In this document: in pieces, positions 44,391 through 57,655 of the stretch | Layout: every line of letters starts with the position of its first letter | Position numbering within the stretch: position 1 is the first letter of the stretch | NCBI GenBank assembly: GCA_928212115.1 | Contig: CAKMRJ010005523.1 | Span: 106,572,794-106,636,793 of the forward strand | Length of the DNA stretch: 64,000 nucleotides | From: Lactuca virosa | Lineage: Eukaryota > Streptophyta > Magnoliopsida > Asterales > Asteraceae | Direction: 5' to 3' | The notes under the pieces: generated by a model | Told to the model about the DNA's origin: nothing | The model's database searches: none | What the model saw: the letters and a program-made list of their open reading frames with translations, nothing else | Translations under genes and position numbers: made by a program

Positions 44391-45139
44391 TGTAATATTT
44401 GGAAGTTGCTTGCCTACGATGGGCATATGTGGCCAGGGGCCAAACCCTAATTTATAGGGCTTGGACCGTATTTAAACATCATTAACTCTTGAAACCCCCC
44501 TCATTCATCAGCCTCCACCTCCCTACGATGGGCATATGTGGCCAGGGGCCAAACCCTAATTTATAGGGCTTGGACCGTATTTAAACATCATTAACTCTTG
44601 AAACCCCCCTCATTCATCAGCCTCCACCTCCATATTCGACCTTAGCAAACCCTAATTCATTTTTGAGCATTCTTGAGCCATTAATGTGTGTTTTGTAGTA
44701 CATAGAGGATGGAAAAGGAAAAGAGAAAATCTTAGAAGTTTGGACCAACATTGGATCTGGAAGTTTTGCACCCTCCTCCATCTCCAGAAGGTAAAAAGTT
44801 TATACCTTGATACTTATTTGTTTAGATCTAGGTTGTATGATGCTATTATGTGCTTTTGTCCCCAAACAATGGTGTTCTTGAGTATCGTATGCTCTAGATC
44901 AAATGGATTGCCTTTTCAAAAGTTTTGGACTGTCTAAGGTCATAAAAGTACAATATTGGTCATTAGTTTCCTTCCATGCAGTGGCTATGATGTCTTAATG
45001 AGTTAAGAAGTTAGGGTTTTGGTGTTTGGAACTTTATAGCCATGCAAGATCATAGAGTTGGAAACTTTATGATTAAGAACATCATTTGAGGACTAGATCT
45101 GGATTTTAGACGGAATTGCTTAATGGAATAGGTACTTAT
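44391..45139 (+). repeat. 3' LTR of H, segment 2
   Basis: Continues H after C. Contains a perfect 109-bp tandem duplication (44413-44521, 44522-44630) with the promoter. Broken at CTTAT (45135-45139) by B. Confidence 0.85.
44413..44630 (+). repeat. 109-bp tandem duplication carrying the H promoter
   Basis: Two copies identical by eye, each with AAACCCTAA (44442-44450; 44551-44559) and TATTTAAA (44469-44476; 44578-44585). The lack of differences suggests a recent duplication. Confidence 0.9.
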
Positions 45140-45892
45140 TGTTGGGTTTTGAGCATTCTAACACTCCTAAGTGTACATGCAACCCTAAATACCTTGGATC
45201 TATGTTTTCTCTATTATACATACAATTATGAACATCCAAGGTATTATCCTAATCTAGCATAAAAAATAATAAATATAACAAGATAGAATACATACCTCTT
45301 TGATGTAGAATGTCTTCATGAAGCTTGAGTGCGTAGTGCCCCAAGTGTGACACCTCAAATGGTTCACACAACACCAAATACACTTGGAATAACTTGAGAG
45401 AAACTTGAACACTCCTTGAAATCGTCTAGCCCTCACACTCACGCATTAGTGCACGATTTCTTGAGCCATGGGATTCTTTTATATGGTGGCTATTAGGGTT
45501 ACACCATGTAACTCATAACTTTACCCATTCCTTATGCTCCATGGATTTTAACCTCCATGGAGTATCCATGGGTCACCCCATGGACTTAGTCCAACATAAG
45601 GAATCTTGGATCACAAGCCCACATATATAAGAATGAATGATTTACACAATCAACCCATATATTTAATTAGTCTCCTTTTGATCACTTAATCAATTCCAAA
45701 TTAATTCTTGATCAATACTAATTAAATAACCTTATTAATATATTAGAACTTATAATATATTAACCAACCTTAAGTGTTATTTCTCTCATTATAGTCTATC
45801 CAAATGCATGATGCCATGCAACCCAAATGGACCATGCCGGGTCGGGTCAAGTCTTACCAATTATAGTTATGGACTTAGACATTAATCTAACA
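45140..45892 (-). repeat. 3' LTR of B
   Basis: 753 bp; on the plus strand TGTTGGGTTTTGAGC...ATTAATCTAACA. TATA box 45476-45483 (minus). Confidence 0.95.
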
Positions 45893-45903
45893 ATCTCCCA
45901 CTT

Positions 45904-48900
45904 GGATAAGTCTAAAACTATTATTGCGTATGACTTCAGGAACCGATCAGCAATCGTAGCTCTCAAAAGCTTATGTCGAACTCTGACCTTGTCGATGAAC
46001 TCTGACCTTTGTCAATGACTTGTCCATTAGATAAGGGATCATATATTCCTCCATTCTAGATATCATATGGACTGAGACATGGATTATCAATCATTCTCTC
46101 TGTCCATTTGTTGTTTCCCGATTTCCGATTCATGATGACTGACTGATTGAACAAATCAAATCAGTCCTGGCTTGGCCAAGCACTCACATGTATCATCTTT
46201 AAATCATCGAGGGGCCCACAGATATCGCTTTTATCCCGAAGGTAAAAGGAATGGATAAACTTCGACTCATATGGCTTGTTCTACTACTTGTTGAATCATA
46301 CACAAAGGCACGTTTTATAACATCGAGTTACCAATGCGTTTTCGTGCAATCAATGTATAAACCAACTCATAGTAACAACTCATATCTCTAGGTTTGAAGA
46401 ATATAAGATATTATCGTCTCATGATCACTCGTGATAAAATCCATGAAGTGATTCAAATGAGCGCGGGTTGAATCCAATACTCAGAACTTATGAGCACTCA
46501 TGAGTGTTGTAGCACCACTTTGTCCACCAACTTGGACTTCTACAAACCAACCCATGACAGTCTTGATTCATATCTACTTCCAACATATGACCGACTGTGG
46601 ATGGTTTGAATAACTTAATCATTCAGGAAGAGCGACTTAGTTATTCTGGAAGTCAAAACATGCAAAGTGAAACACAAGAATAAATGAATCAAATATGGTA
46701 TCAAACCCTATGAATATAAATAAACACTTTTATTTATCACCATACTGATTACTCATTATTCATTGTTTCGGTTTTATCAACTTTATACTTGAATTTAAAA
46801 CAATAGTTGTCCCATGCTCCAAGCATGTACACTATGTTTTCTAAACACTAGTCATGCCATACACCAAGTATGCATACTATGTTTGTCTATGATCTTTACT
46901 TTGTAAAATAGATCAATTGAACATCACTCCAATGATCCTCTTTTCACAGTCCCAAATCCTTACTGCAAATGCAAGAATTCCAAATTCATGCCATTTACTA
47001 AAATCTGTTAGATTCTAAACTTATATGCATTGATCCTCTTAATGATTATGCACAAAGTCAGAAAGACTTGACAACAATCATTACAGAGCATTCCAAAGGA
47101 GATCAGCTCCTTGGAAACATCATTCTTTCATTAAGTTTCCTAATCTTACACAGATTGAATAATTTCTAACTTTGAAACATTTCCATATTCCATTTTGACT
47201 ATCACTTCTAAACAAGAGTTGCCTCCTTACAGATTATGTCAATATGGTCCTTCCAGAATTAACATTATACTTCCAACTGTCCTTGAGCAACCAATCTTTG
47301 GTAAACCTTAGATTGTCCTCGACAATTGCTTAATCATTTTAGTCATATCCAATTCTAGACCTTTTCCCTTCATAATACCCCATGCATTTGGAAAATTTTA
47401 GAAAGGATGAATATAGCACATGTAATCGATCCTATATTCGAAGCATATGGGACACGATTCATGATGTCTCACATAAAGACTAAACTAGTCTTTTGCTATA
47501 ATATTTCCATTTCAATTTGCCAAGTTCTCAAAATTCAGATTATGAAAAGGGATGCCGTAATCATAATCGAATTTTAGAATGCAAATAATGGACCCATATA
47601 TAGAATTTCCTTATGTTGAGCCATTCCAACATGAAATTCATATATATATCCTTGATTAAATACGATTAAAATCTCAATCTAAGCTTTTTAGAATTGAAAT
47701 GAAGTATAATTTCCTCTCCCTTAATTATAGCAAAACAACTTTTTCAACCTCTGCAACCTCACGAATTGAAACTTTTGTTTTCTATAATTAACATTGCTAA
47801 CTTGCAACCTTTGTCATAATTATCATGCTCTCACTAACATGATGATTATTAGCATAACACTTATGCTCCCACTAGCTTTGACATGTACTCAGAAATCAGC
47901 TGACTTTCTTACCAAAGTTCAGATTTCTGATACTAGATTGTTTTGATAAAACTTTATCAAAATCATACACCTCTCTTAGATAGCTCACATGTGTGTCTAA
48001 ACAATTTTAGAACTATGAAAAGGGATGCCGTAATCATAGTCTCAATTGTTTAGACCTTTGCCACTTCTCACAAGTCCATGTTAGTGTGCCGGTAAACCAC
48101 ACACGCTCCACTAACGACTTTGAGAATGCAAATATCACAATTGCTATCTAGCTAAAATCTACTTAGTGAAAGTGTTTCCTCACCATCATTTTCATGAATC
48201 GGAGAGAAACCTTATGACACTTAGATTTAATAGTGTATGTGTTCTTATCCATGTGAATTTGTCAAAACCATAATCACAAGACAAGGTTAGTGACAAATCC
48301 AAACTCATATTGATTAAACTTGTGCAATCTTAAATTCTTGCCATTTGGCAGCTCAGGTGCCTGCCATTGCTTCCAAGTAGTTGTGCAACCAATTGAGAAC
48401 TCTCAGAACTCCTATGCAAAGCCAACTTGAATAGGCACAAAAATTTCAACACGATAGGTTATAAACCTCAAGTCGTGTGCTAGTGAAGGACTTTAGGTTT
48501 TATTCTTGATTAAGTCTTGAAACTTTCAAGAGCTTTAAGACTCCCACTGTCCTCTTGACATATAAGACTCCCTTGTCAAATATTCAAGAGATAGTGCGGA
48601 TTCTTTATCAAGACTAACACTTTACACAATTGGCCTAAGTTGGTCTCTGTTTTATCCAAAACATCACAACTTACCAATTTCAAATGTACAAGAGTAGATA
48701 ACCTTTTACTCTTACATTTGACTAGTGTTAACAAACCCTCTTTAAGATATGTCACTCAAGTTACAATCTTGGAGTATGACTCTAAGAATTGTTTTGGAAC
48801 GAAGTATGACTCATCTTTTTGATTTAACCATTTCAACAATTCATGACTCCTCTTCTTAGTCATAAGAGATGACTTTAGAGGACCAATTGTGATATGGTAT

Positions 48901-51785
48901 CTTAATCATTAAGATGATCATAAACATGATACTAAAGTACTCTCCCATCTTTTCAGATTTGAGAAACTTTTATCTTTCTGCCATACTTTGATTCTTCTTA
49001 TTCGTTCTGTCTCACATTGAAACTTCTCCAATGCTACAGACTTATACTTAAACTTATAAGTATAACCATATTTACTGAACTTAAGTAAATCATGACGAAT
49101 AGTCTTCTTGATCTTTTGTGGTGGACTTGACCAGTGCACAAGAATGTGTACTTGATCCCTTAGTCCTTTCCTTATTCACATAAGGAATTAGTCTTAATTT
49201 TCCAAGCTGAAAGTTCTCATTCATCATACTATACAATTTGCATGATTCCAAGTTTCGGTCCAATTGAACCTTGGGTGATGAGAATCTTTCCTTATTTGGT
49301 AATATTAGACACTACCACAACCGAAAGAATCAAATCCATTTTTCCAATATTGCTATCAATGGAATCTTATAAGCAACAACTTTTCACAAATGTCATTGTA
49401 AGGATACTTAAAATAAATAAAATCAAAACCTTTTTCTTTTATTTTAAAACTTTGCGGAAAAACTTATCCTTACAATCCATATGAAAACCTTGTTGTTATC
49501 TATTCCTAAGCAATATAAATATCATAACTCTTAAGTAATAGCCCAAAATTCTGATCACTGAACCATGCGATTGAAATCCATCTTCGCGATCAGAATCAAC
49601 ATGTACTTAATAGAGTTAGACAATGGACTTTACCTGAAGTAGAGCCAAACTTATTGACTTTAACATCCTTAGGTAAATTTGGCAGCTTCGTAACCAATGC
49701 CCCTTCCTTTGGCAATAGTTACCTATGGACCCTTGATAATGGGACTATCTCAGACTTCACCTCTCTCTTTACCATTGGGTCAACCGAGTTGACTATGGCC
49801 GATCCCTTTCCATTGGGAAGAAAGAGCTTTACTGGATATCCAATGTCATCATTGTCAATGTCCATAGCGTTTTAGGAAGTTGATCTTAGCAAATAGATAA
49901 GATCATTAAGGGTCTTGTCTTAGTCTGTTTCATAGGATTCCCAAAAGAACTCACTATGTGACTTAGAAAGTAGTTGAGCCACCAACTTTCTCAAGACTTT
50001 GACACCCAACTCTCCCGGCTTGTCAATATGTGACTACATCTCCAAGATGTGATCACACCTAGACCTTGCCTTGCCAATAGGGCTTGAGTGACCTTAAACT
50101 TTTTAGGAACTTGTGGGTTAGGGAGAATAATTGGAGGAGGTGAAAGAAGTATGATATCCATGGGACATCATCTTCATTTAGGAAAGCTTGTTTCACGAGA
50201 TTTGGGAAGATCATAAATGTCTAGACCAGACATCTTTTTCGGAGATATTCAAGATAGTTGATTTAAAGTCCTTAATATGACACCCAATATGAAATATTAA
50301 GGCTAGGACCCAACAAACTATTTTACAACTTAGAAGAGGGATGCCGTAATCCAAGCTATAAAATATTTGAAGGTAGGTGAATGACGATTCACCAATTTCC
50401 ACCATGAAAAACGAAATAATTTATTAGGTTTTAATTGGATTTGAAAGTCCTAGATCTTTAGATTCATTGAACTGTTCAAAGGCATGTTTCAATCTCGAGT
50501 GTGCCCTTCAGGTTTTGTGACTGGGATGCCGAGGATCACAAAACAAGGTGTGAATAACCATGCAAATATACTTGGTACCCTTAATATTTACCCCTTAATC
50601 AGTGTGCCGGTTAACCACACACGCTCCACCGATACTATGATAAATATTAAGTTACCCTTTGCCTACCTTGTTAAGTCCAGGTTAGTGTGCCGGTTAACCA
50701 CACACGCTCCACTAACGACTTAAGCAAAGTGCAAAGTGTAATTTCATGGGTTAGCACCAAATTCACATTTTCCTAAGTAACTAAGATTGGGTATTAATAA
50801 GAGTTTAGTTACTTAGTATTTATCATTAATACTTTTAATGAAAGGAGAATTATAGTCCTTGTCCTACCCGTTCGGCTAACGACCCTCCACCAGTCAAGGA
50901 AGCGGTGGGTGAGAGTGGACACCCATTAAACTGCCATTTTATAGGCAGTAACCTTATACCCCCCTTATAGACCGGCTTCGTGAATGAGGCCTACTAACGG
51001 TAAGACTGACTTTACTCTTATACATATATATAAATATTATTAACTTATAATATTATAAAGTATAAGGGTTGAATTTTAACTTTTAAAATTCTAAGGGCTA
51101 ACTTGGAATTAAAGTATTCATAAGTGAAAAATTTTCAAATTCCAAAACTTGAGAGCAAGTTTTGAAAGTATTCAAAACTAATTAATTCCATAACTTATGA
51201 GTTTAAAGTAGTTTTAATTAAAAAAAAAAACTCTTCAAGTTCCATAACTTGAGGACAAGTTATGGAAGACTTTAAACTAATAATAAAAAAATAACTTTTT
51301 TTTATTGTAACTTATGGAACTAATTAAGGTTACACTTTTTTTTTAATTTAATGAAGAGACTCTTCATTTTGTAACCTTTGCCAACTTTTATGAGTTTTAT
51401 GATTCTTAAATGTGACTTTTCATATAACTTGAGGACAAGTTACAAAAACACACTTTGGAATCAACTCTTAGATTAAAATGGATTGAAAACAACTATTTCA
51501 CACAACTTTTCTATTAATCTAAGAACCTCATAAGAACAAGATAATTCAAATCATCAATCTTCAAGAAATTAGCATGAACATACAAACTAATACAAATCTT
51601 GAAATTATGACAATTATCTTAGAAATTGGATTAGCATGAACATTACCACATCAAAAACAAGTTTATAAGTCCAAAAACATCTTAGGGTAACGTTCCTAGT
51701 CCAATTCCAGCCAAAACAATCGAATATATGCATCCAACTCGATTTTTCAGCTACTTTTGCAAGTATAACAAGAAAACAAGAACCA
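45904..51785 (-). pseudogene. Interior of B: broken copia gag-pol with the hairpin array
   Basis: Read on the minus strand it follows A from end to end. The zinc knuckle is at 49682-49720 with the same missing first Cys; RT block PYASxxGS is near 47440-47475. Hairpins with the first apical motif are near 50680-50755, 50600-50680 and 48060-48125; those with CGGCATCCC near 50510-50545, 50318-50361, 47990-48055 and 47515-47590. The leader keeps three of four tetraloop hairpins. No frame exceeds about 80 codons. Because A and B are independent insertions, the shared defects must predate both. Confidence 0.8.
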
Positions 51786-51799
51786 GGCTCTGATACCAC

Positions 51800-52552
51800 T
51801 GTTGGGTTTTGAGCATTCTAACACTCCTAAGTGTACATGCAACCCTAAATACCTTGGATCTATGTTTTCTCTATTATACATACAATTATGAACATCCAAG
51901 GTATTATCCTAATCTAGCATAAAAAATAATAAATATAACAAGATAGAATACATACCTCTTTGATGTAGAATGTCTTCATGAAGCTTGAGTGCGTAGTGCC
52001 CCAAGTGTGACACCTCAAATGGTTCACACAACACCAAATACACTTGAAATAACTTGAGAGAAACTTGAACACTCCTTGAAATCGTCTAGCCCTCACACTC
52101 ACACATTAGTGCACGATTTCTTGAGCCATGGGATTCTTTTATATGGTGGCTATTAGGGTTACACCATGTAACTCATAACTTTACCCATTCCTTATGCTCT
52201 ATGGATTTTAACCTCCATGGAGTATCCATGGGTCACCCCATGGACTTAGTCCAACATAAGGAATCTTGGATCACAAGCCCACATATATAAGAATGAATGA
52301 TTTACACAATCAACCCATATATTTAATTAGTCTCCTTTTGATCACTTAATCAATTCCAAATTAATTCTTGATCAATACTAATTAAATAACCTTATTAATA
52401 TATTAGAACTTATAATATATTAACCAACCTTAAGTGTTATTTCTCTCATTATAGTCTATGCAAATGCATGATGCCATGCAACCCAAATGGACCATGCCGG
52501 GTCGGGTCAAGTCTTACCAATTATAGTTATGGACTTAGACATTAATCCAACA
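51800..52552 (-). repeat. 5' LTR of B
   Basis: 753 bp; on the plus strand TGTTGGGTTTTGAGC...ATTAATCCAACA. TATA box 52136-52143 (minus). Confidence 0.95.
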
Positions 52553-52557
52553 CTTAT

Positions 52558-53535
52558 TAGAAAAAGGTGGTTGGCAGACGCGTATGCTGGGTGTACCAAA
52601 TGGTACGTTGCGCGTACGCGGTCAGCAACCAACAATCTGGTCAAGCCTCTAGTACGGCCCACGTACAAGCTGAGTATAGTTAGCGTATTGAACTGATTTG
52701 ACTTGGTTGAATTCTTTGACTTTTGACTTTGACAAGGATTTTGACCAAGTTTGACCTAGGGGTATTTTGGGTATTTTGAGTTGTATTTGAGACTGGTCAG
52801 TATTTGGTGTTCAGGTGATATGTAGAGCTAATATTCGGAGCAATGTCTTGTTCAGCTATCTTTTTCAGACCTAGAGGTGAGTTTTCCTCACTGTACTTCT
52901 GTGTCAAAGGCATCAAGTCCGACCCACTGGATTTTGTAGCCTGGTATATTGGATTGCTGTTACGCTGAGTACGTATTAGATTGGTAGATTTGTATGATTA
53001 CCTGTGTTCACTGAGTATTCATTAGATTGGTAGATTTGCATGATTACCTGTTTGCTAGTTATTGATTGTTCTGGTATATGTCGACATGTTATGATTTGTT
53101 GGGTTGAGGCGGTCCTGCTTTGTACTGAAGGTCAAGATACCCAGTGTGGCCCGGATATGCTATAGGCCCTGTGTGACGGTCGAGTCAGGCCGAAGGCCCG
53201 TAGAGTGGTCCAAATAGGCTGTAGGCCATGTGCGGCGGTCCAGTCAGGTTGAAGGCTCATGTATGCATGTGATTATCTGTTTGGTTGTGTGTAGTTCTTT
53301 AAAGGAACTCACTAAGCTTTGGCTTACAGTTTCAGTTTATTGTTTCAGGTACTTCAGAGTATCGTAGGAAAATGAAGGCATGATCGTGCGCACATCCTCT
53401 CGATTTTTTGGTAATGGATTTTGGGAAACTTTGATTTTGATTATTACTCTTGGAAACACTATTTTTTAAACAATTATGGTCTCTGGTTTAGTTTTGAAAA
53501 ATTGAAAATTTTACTCGGATTTTTGGGATGTTACA
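52558..53535 (+). repeat. 3' LTR of H, segment 3
   Basis: Completes H after B and ends GGGATGTTACA. It opens with CGTACGC and GGTGTACC words (52578-52690), then has donor AGAG/GTGAGT (52873-52882), a short GTCGAGTCAGGCCGAAGGCC-type repeat (53170-53260), the GGAACTCACTAAGCTT block and acceptor TTTCAG/GTA (53343-53351). Confidence 0.85.
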
Positions 53536-53598
53536 CACACGTAATAGAAAGTTTCCTTGAAATGATGCTGGAGGAGGAGATGAGAAACCTGATGATGA

Positions 53599-53859
53599 TC
53601 AAGAAAAGACGTTTCTTTCCAAGAGGATGAAGTATTATCAAATGAATTCATTATACCAACAATAGACACAGATGACTATGATGATCATGACATGTCAAGC
53701 AACGGTTCATATAATGAAAATAACATTGATGAAGAAGGTGAATTTCATAATGACGACAATGATGGTATTCCTGACAGCAAGGGTAGTTATGAGTATAGTA
53801 CATTGATCAACAAAGAAGAAGATGAGGAAGAAGAAGAGGACGAAGAAGATATTGATTAG
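53599..53859 (+). pseudogene. Acidic C-terminal tail of a probable CACTA transposase
   Basis: An open frame with no ATG at its start reads from 53599: SRKDVSFQEDEVLSNEFIIP, then TIDTDDYDDHDM, a Ser/Asn stretch, and finally a run of Glu and Asp ending in EEDEEDID and TAG at 53857-53859. Upstream the frame closes (TGATGA at 53593-53598), and coding seems to continue in another frame, so a frameshift is likely; H then cuts the gene off. Acidic, low-complexity C-termini are common in TNP2-type transposases, and the terminal repeats nearby support this. I cannot see a catalytic domain, so a host protein fragment captured by the transposon is possible. Confidence 0.5.
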
Positions 53860-55194
53860 ATCCTATTGTTTCTTTGAGGATGATTACACTGTCTAATTTT
53901 AGTTTCTGTATGCTAATTGGTAAATGTGATGTGATGTATTATTGCCCTTGGAGAGAATTAAATGTAATTTTATCATTCTTTGGTACATATCAAACATTTA
54001 TTACAAGGAGACATGTGTTTTGAGATATTTCTATGTACAACATTTTCATTAAATATCCTATAAAACTCACTTTTAAGGTGGCCGTGAACTCATGCCCTTA
54101 TGTAGGGTATTCCTTCATTTCCCTTCATTTCTTACACTTTCACCTCAAGAACTTCCAATCTCTTTAAACTATCATCAAGAACACTCCTTCTAATCTTCAA
54201 AAGTGGTAAGTGATTCTTCCATCTTTCTTGATATCCTCCTTAGTTTTGTAAACATCTCATGATTCATCCATGAGAACATCTCTTTATGATAGATGTTCAA
54301 ACCTTCATCCATTTCACCAAGAACATCAAGAACACACACTAGTTCTTGGTGGCCGTGAACCCCCTTCAATCTTCCAAATCGTAAGTATCCTTTCCATATA
54401 CTTAGTATACATTAGAAACTCTTGATTAAAACCCTAGAAACAACCAGTTTGCATGAACAACAAGAGTGTACGGCCGTACACCCTTGCATTGTCGTACACA
54501 CCTCAAGACCCTCAAAAAATGAGAACTTTGTTCAACTTCTTGTTGTACATTAGACACACTAGTTTCCCCATGGATCAAACACCTCATTTGCATGTTTTTC
54601 CATGAGTGTACGGTCGTATACTCCCTGACATTACACCCCTTAGCCGTAGACTCTCTTGTGTGGCTGTAAACCCCTTTGTGTCAATCATATGTGATTGTAA
54701 CACTTAGTTCAAGTGTTTCCTAGTCCCTAAGGGTGTTTCCTTGCATGTTAGTTGTTTAAAAACACTAATTACATGCCTATATATGCTATTATATGTCATT
54801 TAGGTCTCGTTTGTGTCTCGGGACTTCATTCGTGGAACTTCTCATTCTTACACGAATCTGCAATTGAATCACCCACATAATGTGAGTTCATACCCCTATA
54901 ATCAATCTTTTAACTGTTTTAAATGCTTTTTAAGGGGGGGAATACAAGTTGAAGACAATGATAATTGTGTAAACATTATTTGTGATAACCATCACGTTAA
55001 AGGATTTCTTATGCTTTTATAAGTGATCAAATCATTTCAAACACTCCTTTTAAGTTATGTTACTTTATTGTTTATGAAACTCTGTTTTTAAAGTGAAATC
55101 ATAACTCGGTAGATAAATGAGTCTTTTCTACAATTCAGAGTCGGTTCAAAACAAACACACTAGTAAACTATAATAGGTATAGTTTAGGGGTTCA

Positions 55195-55275
55195 GAACAT
55201 ACTATAAAGAGAAACAGGGAGGAACATATTATAAAGAGAAACAGGGAGGAACATACTATAAAGAGAAACAGGGAG
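55195..55275 (+). repeat. 27-bp unit repeated three times in G
   Basis: GAACATACTATAAAGAGAAA plus CAGGGAG, starting at 55195, 55222 and 55249, with a fourth partial start at 55276. F has a single related copy near 30060. The units differ at one base. Confidence 0.92.
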
Positions 55276-55939
55276 GAACATACTATACATATACAAGAAT
55301 ACTATAACAATAACAATAATGTGAAACCACTACTTCACGACTTAGCAATATACTTGTTAGGTCGCATTTTCTAACTAGAGTCTCCTGGAGGGAGAGTATG
55401 AGTTTGTGTATAGATCTATACGGGATTGACACCCCACACCTTGCTTCCAGCTACAGTGGGACTTGCAAGTCTACGGGTGACTTATATCACATCAGTTCGA
55501 CGCCATTAGGTCGTCGTGTTATCACGTGTCATATCAGTATGGTTATAACCACATCACATCTTAACCTTAATTAACAAAGTGGTTTTAAGGTAGTTAGTGC
55601 TTCAGTAGTCACTTTATGCAATATTACTGAATACTTTCTTTTTCCCATTACATTCTTATTGTGATCTCCTCACATAAAAGGTAATTCCAACTATTAAAAA
55701 TAGTTTTAAACTTGGGAAAACTTACATCATTACAAAAGACAAACAGAGCAGTCGAGTCTTAGTACATTCTGTTAGAAGGGGACCTATAATGCTAACTTTA
55801 TGATTCATCGGTAGATACATCAGGGATATATATTAATCGGGTCCGGTAGACAGTAGAATGTGTGCTTTCCGCTTCATTTCCTGTTCGTTGTTTGGTTGTG
55901 GGCTTAGAGCAGATTCACCCAGTCTACTATCTAATCGAT

Positions 55940-56071
<132 letters not shown>

Positions 56072-57122
56072 CGTATACACCAAGTAATCATAAGGAGTAC
56101 CATGTATGGGTCAGGTCATAGTATACTAATTTAATACACCGTTTTCTAGTACAAAAACATACTTTTCAGATAGAACATTGAGTAAACTAAACAAGAAACT
56201 TATCAGTGAAAGGTTTAATCCATTTTATTAAACCAGTATAACTTAAAGGACCTTAGGTGGTTAATTCTATAATTAACTTAGTTTATACATCAGGGTTATA
56301 TATAATTAAAACCCGATAGGTAGTTGGATGTGTGCTTTCCGCCTCACTTCCTGTTCCTTGTTTGGTTGTGGGCTTAGGGTAGATTCACACAATTAACTAT
56401 TCGTTCGATATTTGATTGTATATATCTAGTATAAACTAAGTGATTATAGAAGGAACTATTGTGGTTACCATTTTTACTAAAGGAAATAAGGGTTTTTCTT
56501 AAAGAATGTTTTCATCAAATATAAAGGAACTATTACAGTTAACTCCGTGAGCAGCAAATGAATACACCCAGGTTATATACAATGAAGATCTAACAAACAA
56601 TGGGATGTGTGATTTCCGCCTCATTTCCTGTTCCTTGTTTGGTTGTGGGCTTAGGGTAGATTCACACAATCGATTGTTTGTTTGATCTGGATTCTATATA
56701 ACTTGTATCTATTTAGTACTCATAGAAAGGATTGTAGAGTCATTTTCACTTATCTTTCATCATATCAGAAAATATAGGATTTTCTGGAGGAACAGGCGAA
56801 CTTTTCTAAAAGAACTTTCAACTTACTTTACATCACTAAAATACTTATGAACTCACCTGCTTAAATGCTGATCTACTCTTTCAAAATAACTTGTATTCTC
56901 AGGAAACTAGTAAGAAGATGAAGTATAGTAGCTTCATGTCTTGTTTTGTTATTTACTTTTAGAGTCTATTTTATGTGAATCACATACTTTGTAAACACTT
57001 TAATATTAATGCAATAGTTGTTTGTTACTTTGATTACTATAATGCATGTCTTGTGATACTCAACATGATGTCCTCCGCCCCCGAACGTTTCTGCCGTTCT
57101 GGTTTGGGGGTGTGACAATTTC

Positions 57123-57645
57123 CATAGCTAAATAGCTAGAATTTGAACTCCTAAGCAAATTTGCTATGAAATTTAACTTCGTAACAAAATTCCTGAGAAC
57201 TTAGGTAGGCTTTTTTTCATAGCAAAACAAGCAACGAAAATAAAGTTTTGTAGCACAATTCTGCAAGTAAATAGAAATTAATGCTACTTCCACAGCAAAG
57301 CAACTATGAAATTTTATTCCACTAAAAATTTTTCTTGCAGATTAACCACAATATTTGTTTCCATACCATAATTACATTGGCAAGTATTTTCATAAGAAAA
57401 TTTGTTGCAAATTTGCTACGAATGTTTTTTCCGTAGAAATATCAGTAGCAATATACCAATGGATTTTGATTAGGTAACAGTTTCCATAGCAATTCCTATG
57501 TTTGCTACGAAAAATTAGATCCATTGAAAATGTTGTAGCAAATTAGCTATGGAACAACATTCTATAGCACGATTTGTTTCACAATAACAATGGAAATACG
57601 TTCCATAGCAACCTTTCATAGCTATTTTGTTTTTTTCTTATAGTG
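57123..57645 (+). repeat. CACTA right subterminal repeat region
   Basis: TTCCATAGC, its complement GCTATGGAA and TTGCTACGAA variants occur at least twelve times in both orientations. In En/Spm such motifs bind the element's TNPA-type protein near the ends. The terminal TTTCTTATAGTG closes the region. Confidence 0.8.
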
Positions 57646-57655
57646 AATCCAATCG

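Larger units (their letters stand above)
45140..52552 (-). mobile_element. Element B: complete copia element of the A family, minus strand
   Basis: 7413 bp with LTRs 51800-52552 (5') and 45140-45892 (3'), primer-binding site 51786-51798, polypurine tract 45893-45903 and perfect CTTAT duplications (45135-45139, 52553-52557). The two 753-bp LTRs differ at five positions by my count, so the insertion is recent, well under a million years at usual plant rates. The interior is as broken as that of A and shares its hairpins, zinc-knuckle defect and RT remnants. Enzymes must have come from another element. Confidence 0.95.
1..53535 (+). mobile_element. Element H: right-hand part of a chromovirus-type Ty3/gypsy retrotransposon, split by A, C and B
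   Basis: The pieces that join up are 1-9, 7498-9675 (interior), then the 3' LTR in three segments: 9676-9756, 44391-45139 and 52558-53535. Removing A (duplication GATTT), C (ATTTT) and B (CTTAT) restores a continuous element. It has an integrase C-terminus, a polypurine tract and an LTR starting TGTAACACC and ending GGGATGTTACA. Its 5' half lies left of the window. It sits in CACTA sequence that resumes at 53536 with CACAC, the expected but unconfirmed target duplication. It is placed among chromoviruses because its pol ends in a chromodomain-like KVQWQH...KG motif. All coding is broken. Confidence 0.8.
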
